Origin: JANXSS01 sp040385645
GTDB lineage: Bacteria > Pseudomonadota > Gammaproteobacteria > Burkholderiales > Burkholderiaceae_D
Direction of reading: 5' to 3'
NCBI GenBank assembly: GCA_040385645.1
Contig: JAZKGZ010000002.1
Location: 1 to 64,000, forward strand
Length of the DNA stretch: 64,000 nucleotides
In this document: positions 33,894-43,358 of the stretch, in pieces
Layout of the letters: each line of letters opens with the position of its first letter
Numbering within the stretch: the first letter of the stretch is position 1
Notes under the pieces: generated by a model
What the model was told of the DNA's origin: nothing
Database searches by the model: none
What the model saw: the letters and a program-made list of their open reading frames with translations, nothing else
Translations under genes and position numbers: made by a program

Positions 33894-36365
33894 ATGAACA
33901 TGTTCCGCCAATCTAACATCACCCGTCTCTGTGCCGTCTGCGCAATACTGCTCGGCACAGAGCTGATTGCCGGTTGGCTGCTGCAAAACGAGGCGATGGT
34001 AAGAATACTGCCGAGCTCTAATTCCGTCAGTTTTAATACCGCAGTGTCTTTCGTTTTAGCCGGCATTGCTTTCTGCACGGGGCGCGAACGTTTTGGAGCA
34101 TTACTGCGACGTATCGTAGCGATCGTATTAATCATCGGCTCGAGTGTCATACTTTATGAAAATATTTTCGATGTGGCGTTCGGAATAGACTGGGAATCGC
34201 TACACCGCAAAGTGCAAGACGGTAGTCCGCGTCCGGGGCGAATAGCACCGAATACCTGCATTGGCCTGTTCTTAACGGGCATGATTCTGTTTTTTTACGA
34301 TCGCCCGGTTACCCGCTGGCGCTTTACAGCGGTGATTGTGATCGGCGCATTGCAAACCATGCTGGTCGCCTCCGGTATCGTCGGCCTGTTGATGGACCCG
34401 ACCTTGATGTTCGGCTGGTATAAATTCAACCGCATGGCCGCGCCGACCGCGTTCGGCCTGTCGCTGCTTACGATAGCCGGCCAGCTCGGGTATCGGGCTC
34501 TAAAACCGGCAGCGACGGCGAGTGCCCGTCAACACGAGCGAAGTATCTTGGTGACAGGCGCGCTTCTGCTGCTGGGCATGGGCATGGCCGGCACACTGAC
34601 AACGTTCGTCATTTTTGCGAACTCTCAGCAAGAATCGATTCGGCACAAGTTGCAGGCTGAACTTTTGGGGCAAACCCGACTGGCGGCAATCGTCATCAAC
34701 CAAGCTGCCAACGAAACCGATACGTTACTCAGGCGCCCGCTACTAGCTAACTTACTGCGCTCGGTCGGTGACGGTCACGATCCAGACCAAACGCAATTGC
34801 TGGCAACGACTTTCAACGGCCTGCTGCAAACCGGATTCACCAGTGTCGGCGTGGCATGGGACGATCGCACTCCAGGTACCGTAGTCGGCAACGCTGCCGG
34901 CCCGATCGAATTAAGTATTAATTTAAAAAACACGGTAGATAATCGATTGCTATGGAATGGCCGCACTTTTTTTTATCAGGCGCATGTCCCGGTTTCCGAC
35001 GCCGCTGGAAAGCAGATCGGCATCGTGACTACCGAGCGGCCCCTCGATGCGCTGACCGACATGTACCATCCGATTACGGACGACGCCGAGAGTGCAGAAG
35101 TCGTTTTATGTGGCACATATCGAGACACCATCGCCTGCTATCCCTCGAAGCTTCATCCCACCGTCTTGCTACTCAAACCCCGCACCGAGCGGCGCGCGTT
35201 GCCAGTTGACGAGGCATTGACCGGAAAGAGCGCTATTCGTACGGCACGCGACTATCGGGGTGAGAATGTCGTCGTTGCCTATTCTTCTATCGGCAGCACC
35301 GGGTTAGCGCTATTGACCAAGGTAGATACGGTAGAAATCTACCGGCCGATCAACACCTTGATCCTGCGCTCGGTCATCGTTTTGATAGTGAGCCTGGCGA
35401 TCGGCATGTTTTTAATGCGCAAAACGGTCGGGCCATTGGTAAAGGCGATCCTTGAATCGGAAAACAATGCCGTCCGGCTGGCGCGGCGCATGAAATCCAT
35501 TACCGACAACGTACCTATCCTGATCGGCTTCGTCGATACCGATTACACCTACCGGTTTGCCAACGCCACGTATGAAAGTTGGTTCGGCAAACCGCTTTCC
35601 AGCATTCTCGGGAGGCATGTTAATGAATTGCTGACCGAAGAAAATTTCGCCAAGTCCTGGCCTTTCATGCAGCGTGCCATGAATGGCGAGACTGTCAGCT
35701 TTACAGTCAAGATCCAATCGTCGCAGCATGGCGAGCTTCGCCATTTGGCAGTGACGTATATTCCGGATCGCAACGAGGAAGGCGTTATTTTAGGCTTCAA
35801 TGTATTAGCTTTTGACGAGACTACGCATCACAACCATGAAGAAGCGCTGAACCACATGGCGCACCACGACAGCCTGACGGAATTACCTAATCGGCGGATG
35901 GTAGAAGACCGTCTACAGCAGGCACTTCTGCGTGCCGAACGCCACCCTTCATTATCGGCGTTGTTCTTCCTCGACATCGATTACTTTAAAACGATCAACG
36001 ACACATTCGGACACGATTGCGGCGACATACTCCTCAAAGAATTCGCTGCACGGCTGCGAGCAACGGTGCGTAACTGCGATACGGTGGCACGCCTGGGTGG
36101 TGACGAATTCGTTATTTTTATGGAAAATCTGCGCGCCACCGAAGACGTAGATATTGTCGCGCGCAACATTCTCAGCGCCATCCGCGCTCCATTCAATATC
36201 AATGGGCGCGCGCTGAGCGTGACGACCAGTATCGGGGTTTCCTTTTCCAGCGCCGATTACCAGAGCCCGCAAGCCTATCTGCGGCGTAGCGATGAAGCGC
36301 TATATGACGCCAAGGCGGCCGGACGCGATACATATGTTGTTGCGAATGCCGAATCGCCTAATTGA
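33894..36365 (+). CDS. Membrane PAS-GGDEF diguanylate cyclase
   Basis: This protein of 823 residues makes the second messenger c-di-GMP. The N-terminal part has several membrane helices, and a periplasmic sensing region lies between helices at about 220-240 and 485-510. A PAS domain follows (about 540-660: TDNVPILIGFVDTDYTYRF), then a GGDEF domain with the active site RLGGDEFVIF. The RNCD segment five residues ahead of GGDEF is an I-site for product feedback. The start at 33894 is one of two close in-frame ATGs. It is probably a sensor-type enzyme; what it senses is unknown. Confidence 0.9.
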   Translation: MNMFRQSNITRLCAVCAILLGTELIAGWLLQNEAMVRILPSSNSVSFNTAVSFVLAGIAFCTGRERFGALLRRIVAIVLIIGSSVILYENIFDVAFGIDWESLHRKVQDGSPRPGRIAPNTCIGLFLTGMILFFYDRPVTRWRFTAVIVIGALQTMLVASGIVGLLMDPTLMFGWYKFNRMAAPTAFGLSLLTIAGQLGYRALKPAATASARQHERSILVTGALLLLGMGMAGTLTTFVIFANSQQESIRHKLQAELLGQTRLAAIVINQAANETDTLLRRPLLANLLRSVGDGHDPDQTQLLATTFNGLLQTGFTSVGVAWDDRTPGTVVGNAAGPIELSINLKNTVDNRLLWNGRTFFYQAHVPVSDAAGKQIGIVTTERPLDALTDMYHPITDDAESAEVVLCGTYRDTIACYPSKLHPTVLLLKPRTERRALPVDEALTGKSAIRTARDYRGENVVVAYSSIGSTGLALLTKVDTVEIYRPINTLILRSVIVLIVSLAIGMFLMRKTVGPLVKAILESENNAVRLARRMKSITDNVPILIGFVDTDYTYRFANATYESWFGKPLSSILGRHVNELLTEENFAKSWPFMQRAMNGETVSFTVKIQSSQHGELRHLAVTYIPDRNEEGVILGFNVLAFDETTHHNHEEALNHMAHHDSLTELPNRRMVEDRLQQALLRAERHPSLSALFFLDIDYFKTINDTFGHDCGDILLKEFAARLRATVRNCDTVARLGGDEFVIFMENLRATEDVDIVARNILSAIRAPFNINGRALSVTTSIGVSFSSADYQSPQAYLRRSDEALYDAKAAGRDTYVVANAESPN

Positions 36366-36419
36366 ATCGACAATTAATTGTTTTTACCCAACAAGATAAA
36401 ATGTTTTTCTTAGGAAATC

Positions 36420-37310
36420 ATGCGCACATCGATTCTGAATGCGTCTCTCGCTACGATTCTGGCATTTTGGGCCGGCATCGTCTGTGCACAAGCCAGGCCG
36501 GACATGGGCAAGCTGCTTGCGACCGGCGGCGTGACGCAAGTCGAGGGGGCCGGCGGCGGCGGCCTCGTGCCCTGGGCGTTGATCACCGGATATGGCACCG
36601 AAGATAGTTATGGTGCCAATGCGCACATTACGGCAGTGCGTACCCAGGACTATGCCCTCGATACGCAGGGCATCGCGCTCGGGCTCGCGGATCGTCTAGA
36701 GATCTCGCTAGCCAGGCAGCATTTCAAGGGAACCGGCGGCCCGCTTGACGACGTTTCGGTGGGGCAAGATATATTTGGACTCAAGCTCAAGCTTGCCGGT
36801 GACGCACTGTATGGACAGGACGACCGCCTGCCACAGATTTCAATCGGTCTGATGTCCAAACATCACACTGGTATTAAAGGCTTGGCTGGCGTCAGCAGCG
36901 TAAAAGACATCGGTGCCAGACGAGAACACGGGATGGATTACTACATTACAGCAACCAAGTTGCTGTTGTCGCACCGACTATTATTGAACGGAACACTACG
37001 TGCGACCCGTGCCAATCAAATGGGGTTACTCGGTTTCGGCGGTGACGGTCGCAACCGCTACCAACTCATGCCTGAAGTCTCCGTTGCATACTTGGTCAAC
37101 CGCTCGTTGGTGGTTGGCGGCGAGTATCGGATGAAGCCGGACGACAACTTACGTTTCGACGACGAGCAAGATTACTACGATGCGTTCGTAGCCTACCTGC
37201 CATCGAAAAATTTTTCGCTTACCGCTGCCTATGTCGCTCTGGGTGATATTACGATTCTCAGCCCGAAGCGACAGCGCGGCGTTTATCTATCGCTGCAAAC
37301 CGGTTTTTAA
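36420..37310 (+). CDS. DUF3034 family protein
   Basis: This exported protein of 296 residues has a signal peptide ending VCAQAR. Family features are GVTQVEGAGGGGLVPWA and the later alternating beta-strand segments ending in LSLQTGF, with a terminal Phe as in outer-membrane barrels. The family is of unknown function. It lies 54 bases after the diguanylate cyclase and nine bases before the haemoglobin gene, so the three may be one transcript. Confidence 0.83.
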   Translation: MRTSILNASLATILAFWAGIVCAQARPDMGKLLATGGVTQVEGAGGGGLVPWALITGYGTEDSYGANAHITAVRTQDYALDTQGIALGLADRLEISLARQHFKGTGGPLDDVSVGQDIFGLKLKLAGDALYGQDDRLPQISIGLMSKHHTGIKGLAGVSSVKDIGARREHGMDYYITATKLLLSHRLLLNGTLRATRANQMGLLGFGGDGRNRYQLMPEVSVAYLVNRSLVVGGEYRMKPDDNLRFDDEQDYYDAFVAYLPSKNFSLTAAYVALGDITILSPKRQRGVYLSLQTGF

Positions 37311-37318
37311 GGCTATCG

Positions 37319-37792
37319 ATGATGACCGTTATCGCAATGTTTGCCAGCATGCGGCATGCGGCATGTGTGGTGCTCTCCACACTCATGATCCTGCCAGTCG
37401 CAGCGCAGGGCGAGACGCAAGCCGCGCCGCCTGCTTCTGAGCCGACCTTCCAGGAATTCGGGGGTAAAGCCGGAATCGGCAAGGTCGTCGATACGTTGTT
37501 GGTATTGGTCGTAGCAGACGTACGGATTGCCAAACATTTCAAAGATGCGGATATGCGTAGGCTAGCGCGCATGCTGACCGACCAATTCTGTGTATTGACC
37601 GGTGGCCCTTGCACCTACGAGGGTGCGGATATGAAAGAGGCGCATGATGGCATGCGCCTGCGCAATGCTGATTTCAATGCCCTGGCAGAGAATTTGCAGG
37701 AAGCGATGATTCGTAACCATGTGCCGCCTGCCGCGCAATACCGGCTACTCGGAAAATTGGCACCCATGCAGCGCGATGTCGTTGAAAAATGA
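37319..37792 (+). CDS. Exported group 1 truncated haemoglobin
   Basis: This protein has 157 residues. A signal peptide (MLILPVAAQG region) precedes a truncated globin core of about 115 residues: FGGKAGIGKVVDTLL, RIAKHFKDADMRRL, FCVLTGGPCTYEG, and the proximal haem histidine in EAHDGMRLRNADF. Truncated globins bind oxygen or NO. Most are cytoplasmic, so a signal peptide is notable. Two cysteines in the CVLTGGPC segment could form a disulfide outside the cytoplasm. It follows DUF3034 by nine bases. Confidence 0.82.
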   Translation: MMTVIAMFASMRHAACVVLSTLMILPVAAQGETQAAPPASEPTFQEFGGKAGIGKVVDTLLVLVVADVRIAKHFKDADMRRLARMLTDQFCVLTGGPCTYEGADMKEAHDGMRLRNADFNALAENLQEAMIRNHVPPAAQYRLLGKLAPMQRDVVEK

Positions 37793-37825
37793 CCTGCATG
37801 TTGACGCTTCGATCGCGATAGTACG

Positions 37826-38269
37826 TCAGTGCGAACCAACCGATAGTTGCACCGCGATATTGCCGGATTTTTCGAATTGCAGGGTCATCGGATAGTTACG
37901 GCCCATTTCAAGCGACCCGGTTAAGTTCACCATGAGCAGATGTGTACCTTGGGGCTGTAAATCGATTGTTTTTCCAGCCGGCAGATCAAGCGTTGGTACC
38001 GTGTCCGACCGCCCTGCTTGGCGTATCTCCACGGCCTCGGCCAACGGGGTGCGTACCCCGACCAACCGGTCACCATCGAAAATTTCCTCGAATTTGACAT
38101 AGACTGCCGCGGTTTTTTCGCTACGCTCGGCGGGCAGCGCCCATGGGTGGATAATCTTGAACGATTTGGCGTAATACTCGTGCGCCAGCGCCGGTACCGG
38201 CAATAGCACCGATGCAATTCGCAGTAGAAACACGGGTGCCAGAGCACGTCGCAGATGAATGATTTTCAT
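37826..38269 (-). CDS. PCuAC family copper chaperone-like protein
   Basis: This periplasmic protein of 147 residues has a signal peptide ending ALAHEYY. It keeps the family segments IHPWALPAE and AAVYVKFEE, and HLLMVNL, GKTIDLQP and GRNYPMTLQFEKSG. PCuAC proteins carry copper to cytochrome oxidase. Here the usual His in the ELH segment is replaced: the stretch reads TPLAEAVEIRQ. The second site, HLLM, is altered in spacing. It may therefore bind copper weakly or have another function. It is convergent with the haemoglobin gene. Confidence 0.75.
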   Translation of the reverse strand: MKIIHLRRALAPVFLLRIASVLLPVPALAHEYYAKSFKIIHPWALPAERSEKTAAVYVKFEEIFDGDRLVGVRTPLAEAVEIRQAGRSDTVPTLDLPAGKTIDLQPQGTHLLMVNLTGSLEMGRNYPMTLQFEKSGNIAVQLSVGSH

Positions 38270-38330
38270 GGCAACTTCCTTCGACGGTTAGTGAAATTGG
38301 CCGGGTGGTCTCAGCAAATGTTCGTTTTTT

Positions 38331-38969
38331 TTAGCGTGTGAATCCGATACCGTAGCCCCATGAATCGAGGCGTGCCGGCACGGCATTGAATGCAATCGAC
38401 ATACGCAAGCCACCGCTGTTCTTCGGCACTTCGTGCAATAGATAACTCGGAAACAACACTACATCTCCCGGCGCGACGTCTGGCGAAATCCATTTGTCGG
38501 CGTTGAATTGCCCGAGCTGAACATCACTGCTGGCATTGCGAAACACAAAATCGAGTCCCCCCATGCCTTTAGCAAACACGGTGTTGTTGTCAGCATCGCA
38601 GCGCGTCAGATATAGAACGCCGGAGATAAAGCAATTTGCGTGGTTGTGCAACGGCTGATGACCACCCGGCTGCAGGATGTTTCCCCACATTTCCTTGATC
38701 GCCCATGGTAAAGATTGGCCGAATATCAAGACGCCCAGTTCGGCGATTTTCGGGAGTATCTTCGACTCGATTTCGGCATATGGCAGGCTCGACCTCGACG
38801 AGGCGATCGGCGTATGCACGAGACCGTTGGCCCGGGCGTTACCAGTCTGGTCGGCAGCAGCCAAGCCGGCGATCAGATCGGCCACCGTAGCCGCATTGAT
38901 CAAGCCTTGCACACGCATCAAAGGCGTCGCAAAAAGGCCGACGACCTGCGTCGTTGAAACGCTTGTCAT
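38331..38969 (-). CDS. Putative 2OG-Fe(II) oxygenase (TIGR02466-like)
   Basis: This 212-residue protein of the TIGR02466 group is a putative 2-oxoglutarate/iron oxygenase. Likely iron ligands are in HQPLHNHANCFISGVLYL and in LLHEVPKNSGG, with an Arg in LRMSIAFNA to bind 2-oxoglutarate. The start (MTSVSTTQ at 38969) overlaps the end of the HupE gene by four bases (ATGA), so it is the last gene of that operon. The substrate is unknown. Confidence 0.82.
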   Translation of the reverse strand: MTSVSTTQVVGLFATPLMRVQGLINAATVADLIAGLAAADQTGNARANGLVHTPIASSRSSLPYAEIESKILPKIAELGVLIFGQSLPWAIKEMWGNILQPGGHQPLHNHANCFISGVLYLTRCDADNNTVFAKGMGGLDFVFRNASSDVQLGQFNADKWISPDVAPGDVVLFPSYLLHEVPKNSGGLRMSIAFNAVPARLDSWGYGIGFTR

Positions 38970-39958
38970 GGCAGAATCGCGGCGATACGTGTCCACGACC
39001 AGTAACTGGCGACGATGCCGATGGCATACAACGCCGGCTGGCGAGCCTGGGTGTACCACGTTTTTCCAGCCAGAAGGCGGGTCACGATATACGCAAGGGC
39101 GACCATTGCCAGCTGCCCGGCTTCCACACCGATGTTGAAGGTCAACAAAGCGAGTGGCAGATGACTTTCCGGCAAGCCGATCTCTTTTAGCGCGCCGGCG
39201 AAACCGAGCCCATGCACCAGGCCGAAAATAAACGACACCAGAGCCGGCCATTGTTGGGCGAGCGTCTCGCGGCGACGAATCGCCTCGGCCGCCACCAGCA
39301 CGATTGACAGGGCAATGGTCGCTTCGACCGGTGCCGAGCGCAAGGTCAGCCAACCCAAGGCGCTACTGGCCAGCGTAAGGCTGTGTGCCAATGTGAATGC
39401 AGAAATCGTCCATATCAGACGCCGATTGAAGCCGACCAGGAACAGCAGGCTGCAAACGAATAGCAAATGATCGAATCCGCCAAGAATATGTTCGATGCCG
39501 AGCACGGTGTAAGCCGTCACGACCTCTTTCGCACCGCGCTCGTCGTTGGCGGCACCATACAGATAGACCTGTGGCTGCGCCGCCGTGATCGTATACACCC
39601 GCGTTTGTCCGTCGCGCCAATGGATACGCACCATCGCCGCAGAATAAGATTTGCCCACTCCATCGATAGCGAGATGACCCACCAATCCTAGCTCAGCGCA
39701 GCGCAAAGACTGCTCGCGCGCAACACACCCTTTCGGCCAACGCGGGGTAAGGTCGGCCGAAATCGGTACGCTACCCTTGCCACTCTGCCCCCATGACCAG
39801 ATGAATTCGCCCTTTGCCAACTCGCGCATTTCCAGTTCGGCCAGACTCATTTCATGGGCGCGCACGGCAGTATTGCAAAGCATGGACAAACACAGGAATA
39901 ACACCGTGCGTGTCATGACCCATACCAGCAGATACCGCCACCGTATGCACACGTTCAT
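38966..39958 (-). CDS. HupE/UreJ-type membrane protein
   Basis: This 330-residue protein has an N-terminal signal or anchor segment, a soluble part of about 130 residues, and five to six membrane helices with GIEHILGGFDHLLFV, SAFTLAHSLTLA and FGLVHGLGFAGAL. The His- and Asp-rich motifs in the membrane are those of HupE/UreJ-like permeases, proposed to move nickel or cobalt. The start at 39958 overlaps the parvulin gene by four bases. The substrate is inferred from family only. Confidence 0.8.
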   Translation of the reverse strand: MNVCIRWRYLLVWVMTRTVLFLCLSMLCNTAVRAHEMSLAELEMRELAKGEFIWSWGQSGKGSVPISADLTPRWPKGCVAREQSLRCAELGLVGHLAIDGVGKSYSAAMVRIHWRDGQTRVYTITAAQPQVYLYGAANDERGAKEVVTAYTVLGIEHILGGFDHLLFVCSLLFLVGFNRRLIWTISAFTLAHSLTLASSALGWLTLRSAPVEATIALSIVLVAAEAIRRRETLAQQWPALVSFIFGLVHGLGFAGALKEIGLPESHLPLALLTFNIGVEAGQLAMVALAYIVTRLLAGKTWYTQARQPALYAIGIVASYWSWTRIAAILP

Positions 39959-40776
39959 GAACGAGCCGCCTGCTCCAGACGCACCTGATATTTTTTGCCC
40001 AGGTCGCGTACGGCGACGGTACGCATCTCCTGCATCTTGGCGTCTTTCCAATCCTGGTACACCCGGCTTTGTACAGCAGTGAATACGGCGGCTTTGCCGG
40101 GTTGTCTCGCCTCCAGCCGCACGACTTTCAAGCCTTCCTTGCTAGGCAACGCTTGCCACTCACCGAGCTTGGCCTGTTCAAGTGCGACGGCAAATTCAGA
40201 CCCGTAACTTACATCGAGATTTGCGCGCGGCCTGGCTTTAAAGACACGTAAGTCACTACGGGCATCACTTTGCGAACCCGTATTCAATGCCGTGACAAAA
40301 GCGGCAATAGCCGCTGGCGACGTATCGCCGCTAACCACCGCTTCCAGGAAATCGAAACGATCGGGCTCGTCGTAGGCAGCGCGATTTTTTTCAAACCAAG
40401 CCTGTAGGCCGCTGTCGTCGATCGGTGGCAGGGCAAGATTGGCCTGCATCACGTTCAACGATTTAAAAATAACGCGTTCACGGATGGTCGGGTCGCCGCG
40501 ATCCACACCAAGCGCCAAGCCTTCTCGATATAACACTTCGTTATGGACCCAGCGTTCCCGCAGCACTGCCATTTCCTTCGGAGTCGGTTCGCGCCCAAGC
40601 GTTCTGCTAAAAATCTCGCGAGCTTCTTTGTCGACGGCGGCATCCAGCGTTATAACGCTTGCCGCATCGGTTTGTGGATTCACCCATTGATCGAGGCCGA
40701 ACAATACGGCACCAAGCAAGATGAAATGCAGCAATGGTTCACGAATCAAGCGTTGCCCAAGCGTTGCACGTGTCAT
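39955..40776 (-). CDS. Peptidyl-prolyl isomerase-like membrane-anchored protein
   Basis: This 273-residue protein has an N-terminal anchor helix (about 12-30, HFILLGAVLFGLDQ). A SurA/PpiD-like N-terminal region (LGREPTPKEMAVLRERWVHNEVLYREGLALG) follows, then a C-terminal parvulin-like part. Such proteins help envelope proteins fold. Genes of this kind are typically found next to HupE genes. It lies 80 bases after the DUF3604 gene in the same direction. Confidence 0.8.
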   Translation of the reverse strand: MTRATLGQRLIREPLLHFILLGAVLFGLDQWVNPQTDAASVITLDAAVDKEAREIFSRTLGREPTPKEMAVLRERWVHNEVLYREGLALGVDRGDPTIRERVIFKSLNVMQANLALPPIDDSGLQAWFEKNRAAYDEPDRFDFLEAVVSGDTSPAAIAAFVTALNTGSQSDARSDLRVFKARPRANLDVSYGSEFAVALEQAKLGEWQALPSKEGLKVVRLEARQPGKAAVFTAVQSRVYQDWKDAKMQEMRTVAVRDLGKKYQVRLEQAARS

Positions 40777-40856
40777 GACAATCCTTCGATAGTCTTCGGT
40801 GATTCAAAACGCAAACACCGGCACGAGTGCCGGCATTGGTTTGACAATAAAAATGC

Positions 40857-42983
40857 TTAGTTGATGCCTGCGACCCTGGTCGAGCCGGTCACTTCGATAA
40901 ATACCGGATTGCTATAGAACCAGAGGTCGGACCACGCGGCAACGTCGAAGCTGGCGGTTTTGCTACCGTTGACGACAGTCATGTGTGCAGGGCAGGCAGT
41001 TTCGGCGCAAGCGATCTTGCCATCGGCGGCGAAATCGAGAATCGGATTACCCGATGCATCGGTTTCGTTCGGCAAAGCAGCCGGCAAGTTGCTGCCGCGT
41101 AGACGTAAATATTGTGAAGCTTGAACTGCCGGTATGCGGTATGTCATTTTGCGTACACCATTGCCTGTTGCCGACCAGTTGTTCGATGAAAAGGTTCTGA
41201 GCAATGCGGCCGACGGGTTCGATGCCGCTGGCGAATTGATCAAACCAGCATAAGCCGCAGTGTTGGCTGGGTTCACATAGCCGGTAACGTTTCCGCCGAT
41301 GACATCGATATGATCCAACACCGGTGCATTCAACGGTTGCGTCACGCCGATCTGGCGTAAGGATGGATTGGCGAATGCGTAGGGTGCATTGCTTTTTCCC
41401 TCGGGATCGCGCACCACGATCGATACGATCAGATCGACGCCAGGCTGCACCCGCAGCTTTTCGCCCATGGTTGCACAATCAGCGCCGCTAGGCTTGGTGC
41501 TTCTAAGCGCCGCCTCTACTGCCATGTTCTCGACGGCATTTTCATTCACCCTCGGGTTTTGCCTGGCATTGGCAGCGCAAACGACGAAGGCTAATTGGTC
41601 GATCAAGCCCCCGTTGGCAACGAAGCTGTTGCCACTACGCAGCCCGTCGACGATCGCCCGGGTCGAATACTTGTCACTGTCGGTGCGGGTGAAGACGTGA
41701 TCGCGGGTGTATTCACCAGGGTAAAAATCAGCGGTCGATTCGAGTTGATCCGGGCCGAAACTGCCACGGTTGTGATAATCCGAACTGGCGAAGAAAAACC
41801 AATTACGCCCTTCACCGAGCAAAGCGTCCCACACACCACCGATTTTTGCCGCATAGATGCCGGTACCGCCGTAGGTACCGCCACCGACCGCGTTGGGGCT
41901 ATAACTACCGCGATTGTCTTCGGCTTGATGCCCTGGCATCGATTCGAAACCGAACGCTACCGTCGGCGCGGCATTATTGAAATTACGCAGATGCTCGACG
42001 TTGAAGCCATTGTTGCCATTCGGATTGAACGCACCGGCACGCTCCAGGTGTGCTGGAATGTAGTAGCTAGTATTCGGATGGTTCGCCGCCATCCACTTGA
42101 TACCTTCGACCGTTTTGATGTGGCCGGCGGTGCCGCTGCCGACACCGCCGGCGACGATGATTTTGCGGGCTGCAGGATCGATCAGGGCGTTATTCGGGCT
42201 GCCGGTAACCGAACAATCCCACTGGTTGGCGGCACCCCGGCTCTTGTCGGTATCATTGCGATCGAAACAGTATTCGTATTTCGCCATGGCGTTCGCATTG
42301 CCGATGTTGACAGGCTGGCCGCGGCCTTTGGCGCGGCGATTTTGCTCCTCTTCATTATCGCGGCGGACTCTACCACCGGATGGCAACTGGCCGTCGATGA
42401 TGGCAGTGGTGGTGTGTTCGTGACCAGGAGCGTTTTGTTCGAGGCCGACGAAAATCGGCTTATTACGATCTCGGCTTTCTTTCTCAATGACCGGGTAGAT
42501 AAACTCCTGAATTGCCTGCCATTTCCACATCCGCCGTTGCGCATCGGTCCCGGCAACGTCACCCTTGATGGCGGCGTTGCCGATCGTGCTGGTCCAGGTC
42601 TGATTCGGGCCCTTCAAATCGGTGGCTGGCTGGCCGGCGCTCGGGTAAGTCGGTGGTGTGGTCAACCCCAAAGCGGGTGGCACGGGCTCGAACGGATCTT
42701 CTGTCAAGGTACAGTTGCGCGTACCGTTGCCACCGTGTCCTGCTTGTACGAACCAGTCGAGGCCAAAGGTGTTGACCGATTTGTCGACCAGCTTTTTCAG
42801 CGACAGGGTGCCGTCCGAACAAGTCGTGTGGTTATGAAAATCGCCTGTGGTGTAACGGCCTTCGATCTTTCGCGAAGAATTGTCGGCAGCTGTGGCCGTC
42901 GCTGGCACGGCGCATAATGCCGCCACGCTGACCGCGCCGATAACGGCTAGTCGTACCTCATCACCGTAAGATTTATTGTTCAT
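40857..42983 (-). CDS. DUF3604 family exported protein
   Basis: This 708-residue protein has a signal peptide ending ATATAADN. The mature part begins GDFHNHTTCSDGTLSL, the DUF3604 opening with PHP-like His/Asp metal ligands. Later motifs are PIFVGLEQNAPGHEHT, SSDYHNRGSFGPDQ and FTRTDSDKYS. The family is thought to hold metal-dependent hydrolases, but the substrate is not known. The start at 42983 has GGAG nine bases upstream. It is the first gene of a tight operon with the parvulin-like, HupE and oxygenase genes. Confidence 0.85.
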   Translation of the reverse strand: MNNKSYGDEVRLAVIGAVSVAALCAVPATATAADNSSRKIEGRYTTGDFHNHTTCSDGTLSLKKLVDKSVNTFGLDWFVQAGHGGNGTRNCTLTEDPFEPVPPALGLTTPPTYPSAGQPATDLKGPNQTWTSTIGNAAIKGDVAGTDAQRRMWKWQAIQEFIYPVIEKESRDRNKPIFVGLEQNAPGHEHTTTAIIDGQLPSGGRVRRDNEEEQNRRAKGRGQPVNIGNANAMAKYEYCFDRNDTDKSRGAANQWDCSVTGSPNNALIDPAARKIIVAGGVGSGTAGHIKTVEGIKWMAANHPNTSYYIPAHLERAGAFNPNGNNGFNVEHLRNFNNAAPTVAFGFESMPGHQAEDNRGSYSPNAVGGGTYGGTGIYAAKIGGVWDALLGEGRNWFFFASSDYHNRGSFGPDQLESTADFYPGEYTRDHVFTRTDSDKYSTRAIVDGLRSGNSFVANGGLIDQLAFVVCAANARQNPRVNENAVENMAVEAALRSTKPSGADCATMGEKLRVQPGVDLIVSIVVRDPEGKSNAPYAFANPSLRQIGVTQPLNAPVLDHIDVIGGNVTGYVNPANTAAYAGLINSPAASNPSAALLRTFSSNNWSATGNGVRKMTYRIPAVQASQYLRLRGSNLPAALPNETDASGNPILDFAADGKIACAETACPAHMTVVNGSKTASFDVAAWSDLWFYSNPVFIEVTGSTRVAGIN

Positions 42984-43187
42984 GACCTGTCGCTCCAAGT
43001 TTAGTTGTGTGCGGGAAATGTCGACCGTCGCCGCGCAAGTGATGGCAACTAAAAACCGTCCGCGTTGAGGTTTTTTGAAAAATATCGATGGTTGTTACAA
43101 TATTTGCCAAGTATTACGGTGTCGTGACAAAACTGCCACGAACACGTCGACGACAATCTTGAATCGCTATTTAGAAGGTGTTGTGTT
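42984..43187. other. Divergent promoter region
   Basis: These bases separate the DUF3604 gene from the small open frame at 43188. The region is AT-rich (for example around 43080-43120) and likely holds promoters for both directions. I see no clear repeat or operator. Confidence 0.4.
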
Positions 43188-43358
43188 GTGGTTCAACGGG
43201 CCGTGCCAGGTACGAAAGGCGTGACACGCCTGTTGAGCGACATGAAAAATTCAATAGCCAGAGCAAAAGAGGGCATTACGTCAAACGACGGCGTTGCTAT
43301 AGATTCGCGTGTTTATAATTCGAAGCTTCAGACCCTGCGTCAGGCACTCGAATCGTGA
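43188..43358 (+). CDS. Possible small protein ahead of the ion channel gene
   Basis: This is a 56-codon open frame from GTG with GAAGGTG eight bases upstream. It ends in a TGA that overlaps the GTG start of the channel gene (GTGA), a pattern typical of coupled genes. The product is charged and helical (LLSDMKNSIARAKEG, LQTLRQALES). It matches no family I know. It could also be an untranslated leader. Confidence 0.35.
   Translation: MVQRAVPGTKGVTRLLSDMKNSIARAKEGITSNDGVAIDSRVYNSKLQTLRQALES

Noticed and set aside
41595..42917. A plus-strand open frame of 440 codons opposite the DUF3604 gene
   Set aside because: It lies entirely on the complementary strand of a well-supported gene, has no family features and no good ribosome binding site; it is a composition artefact.
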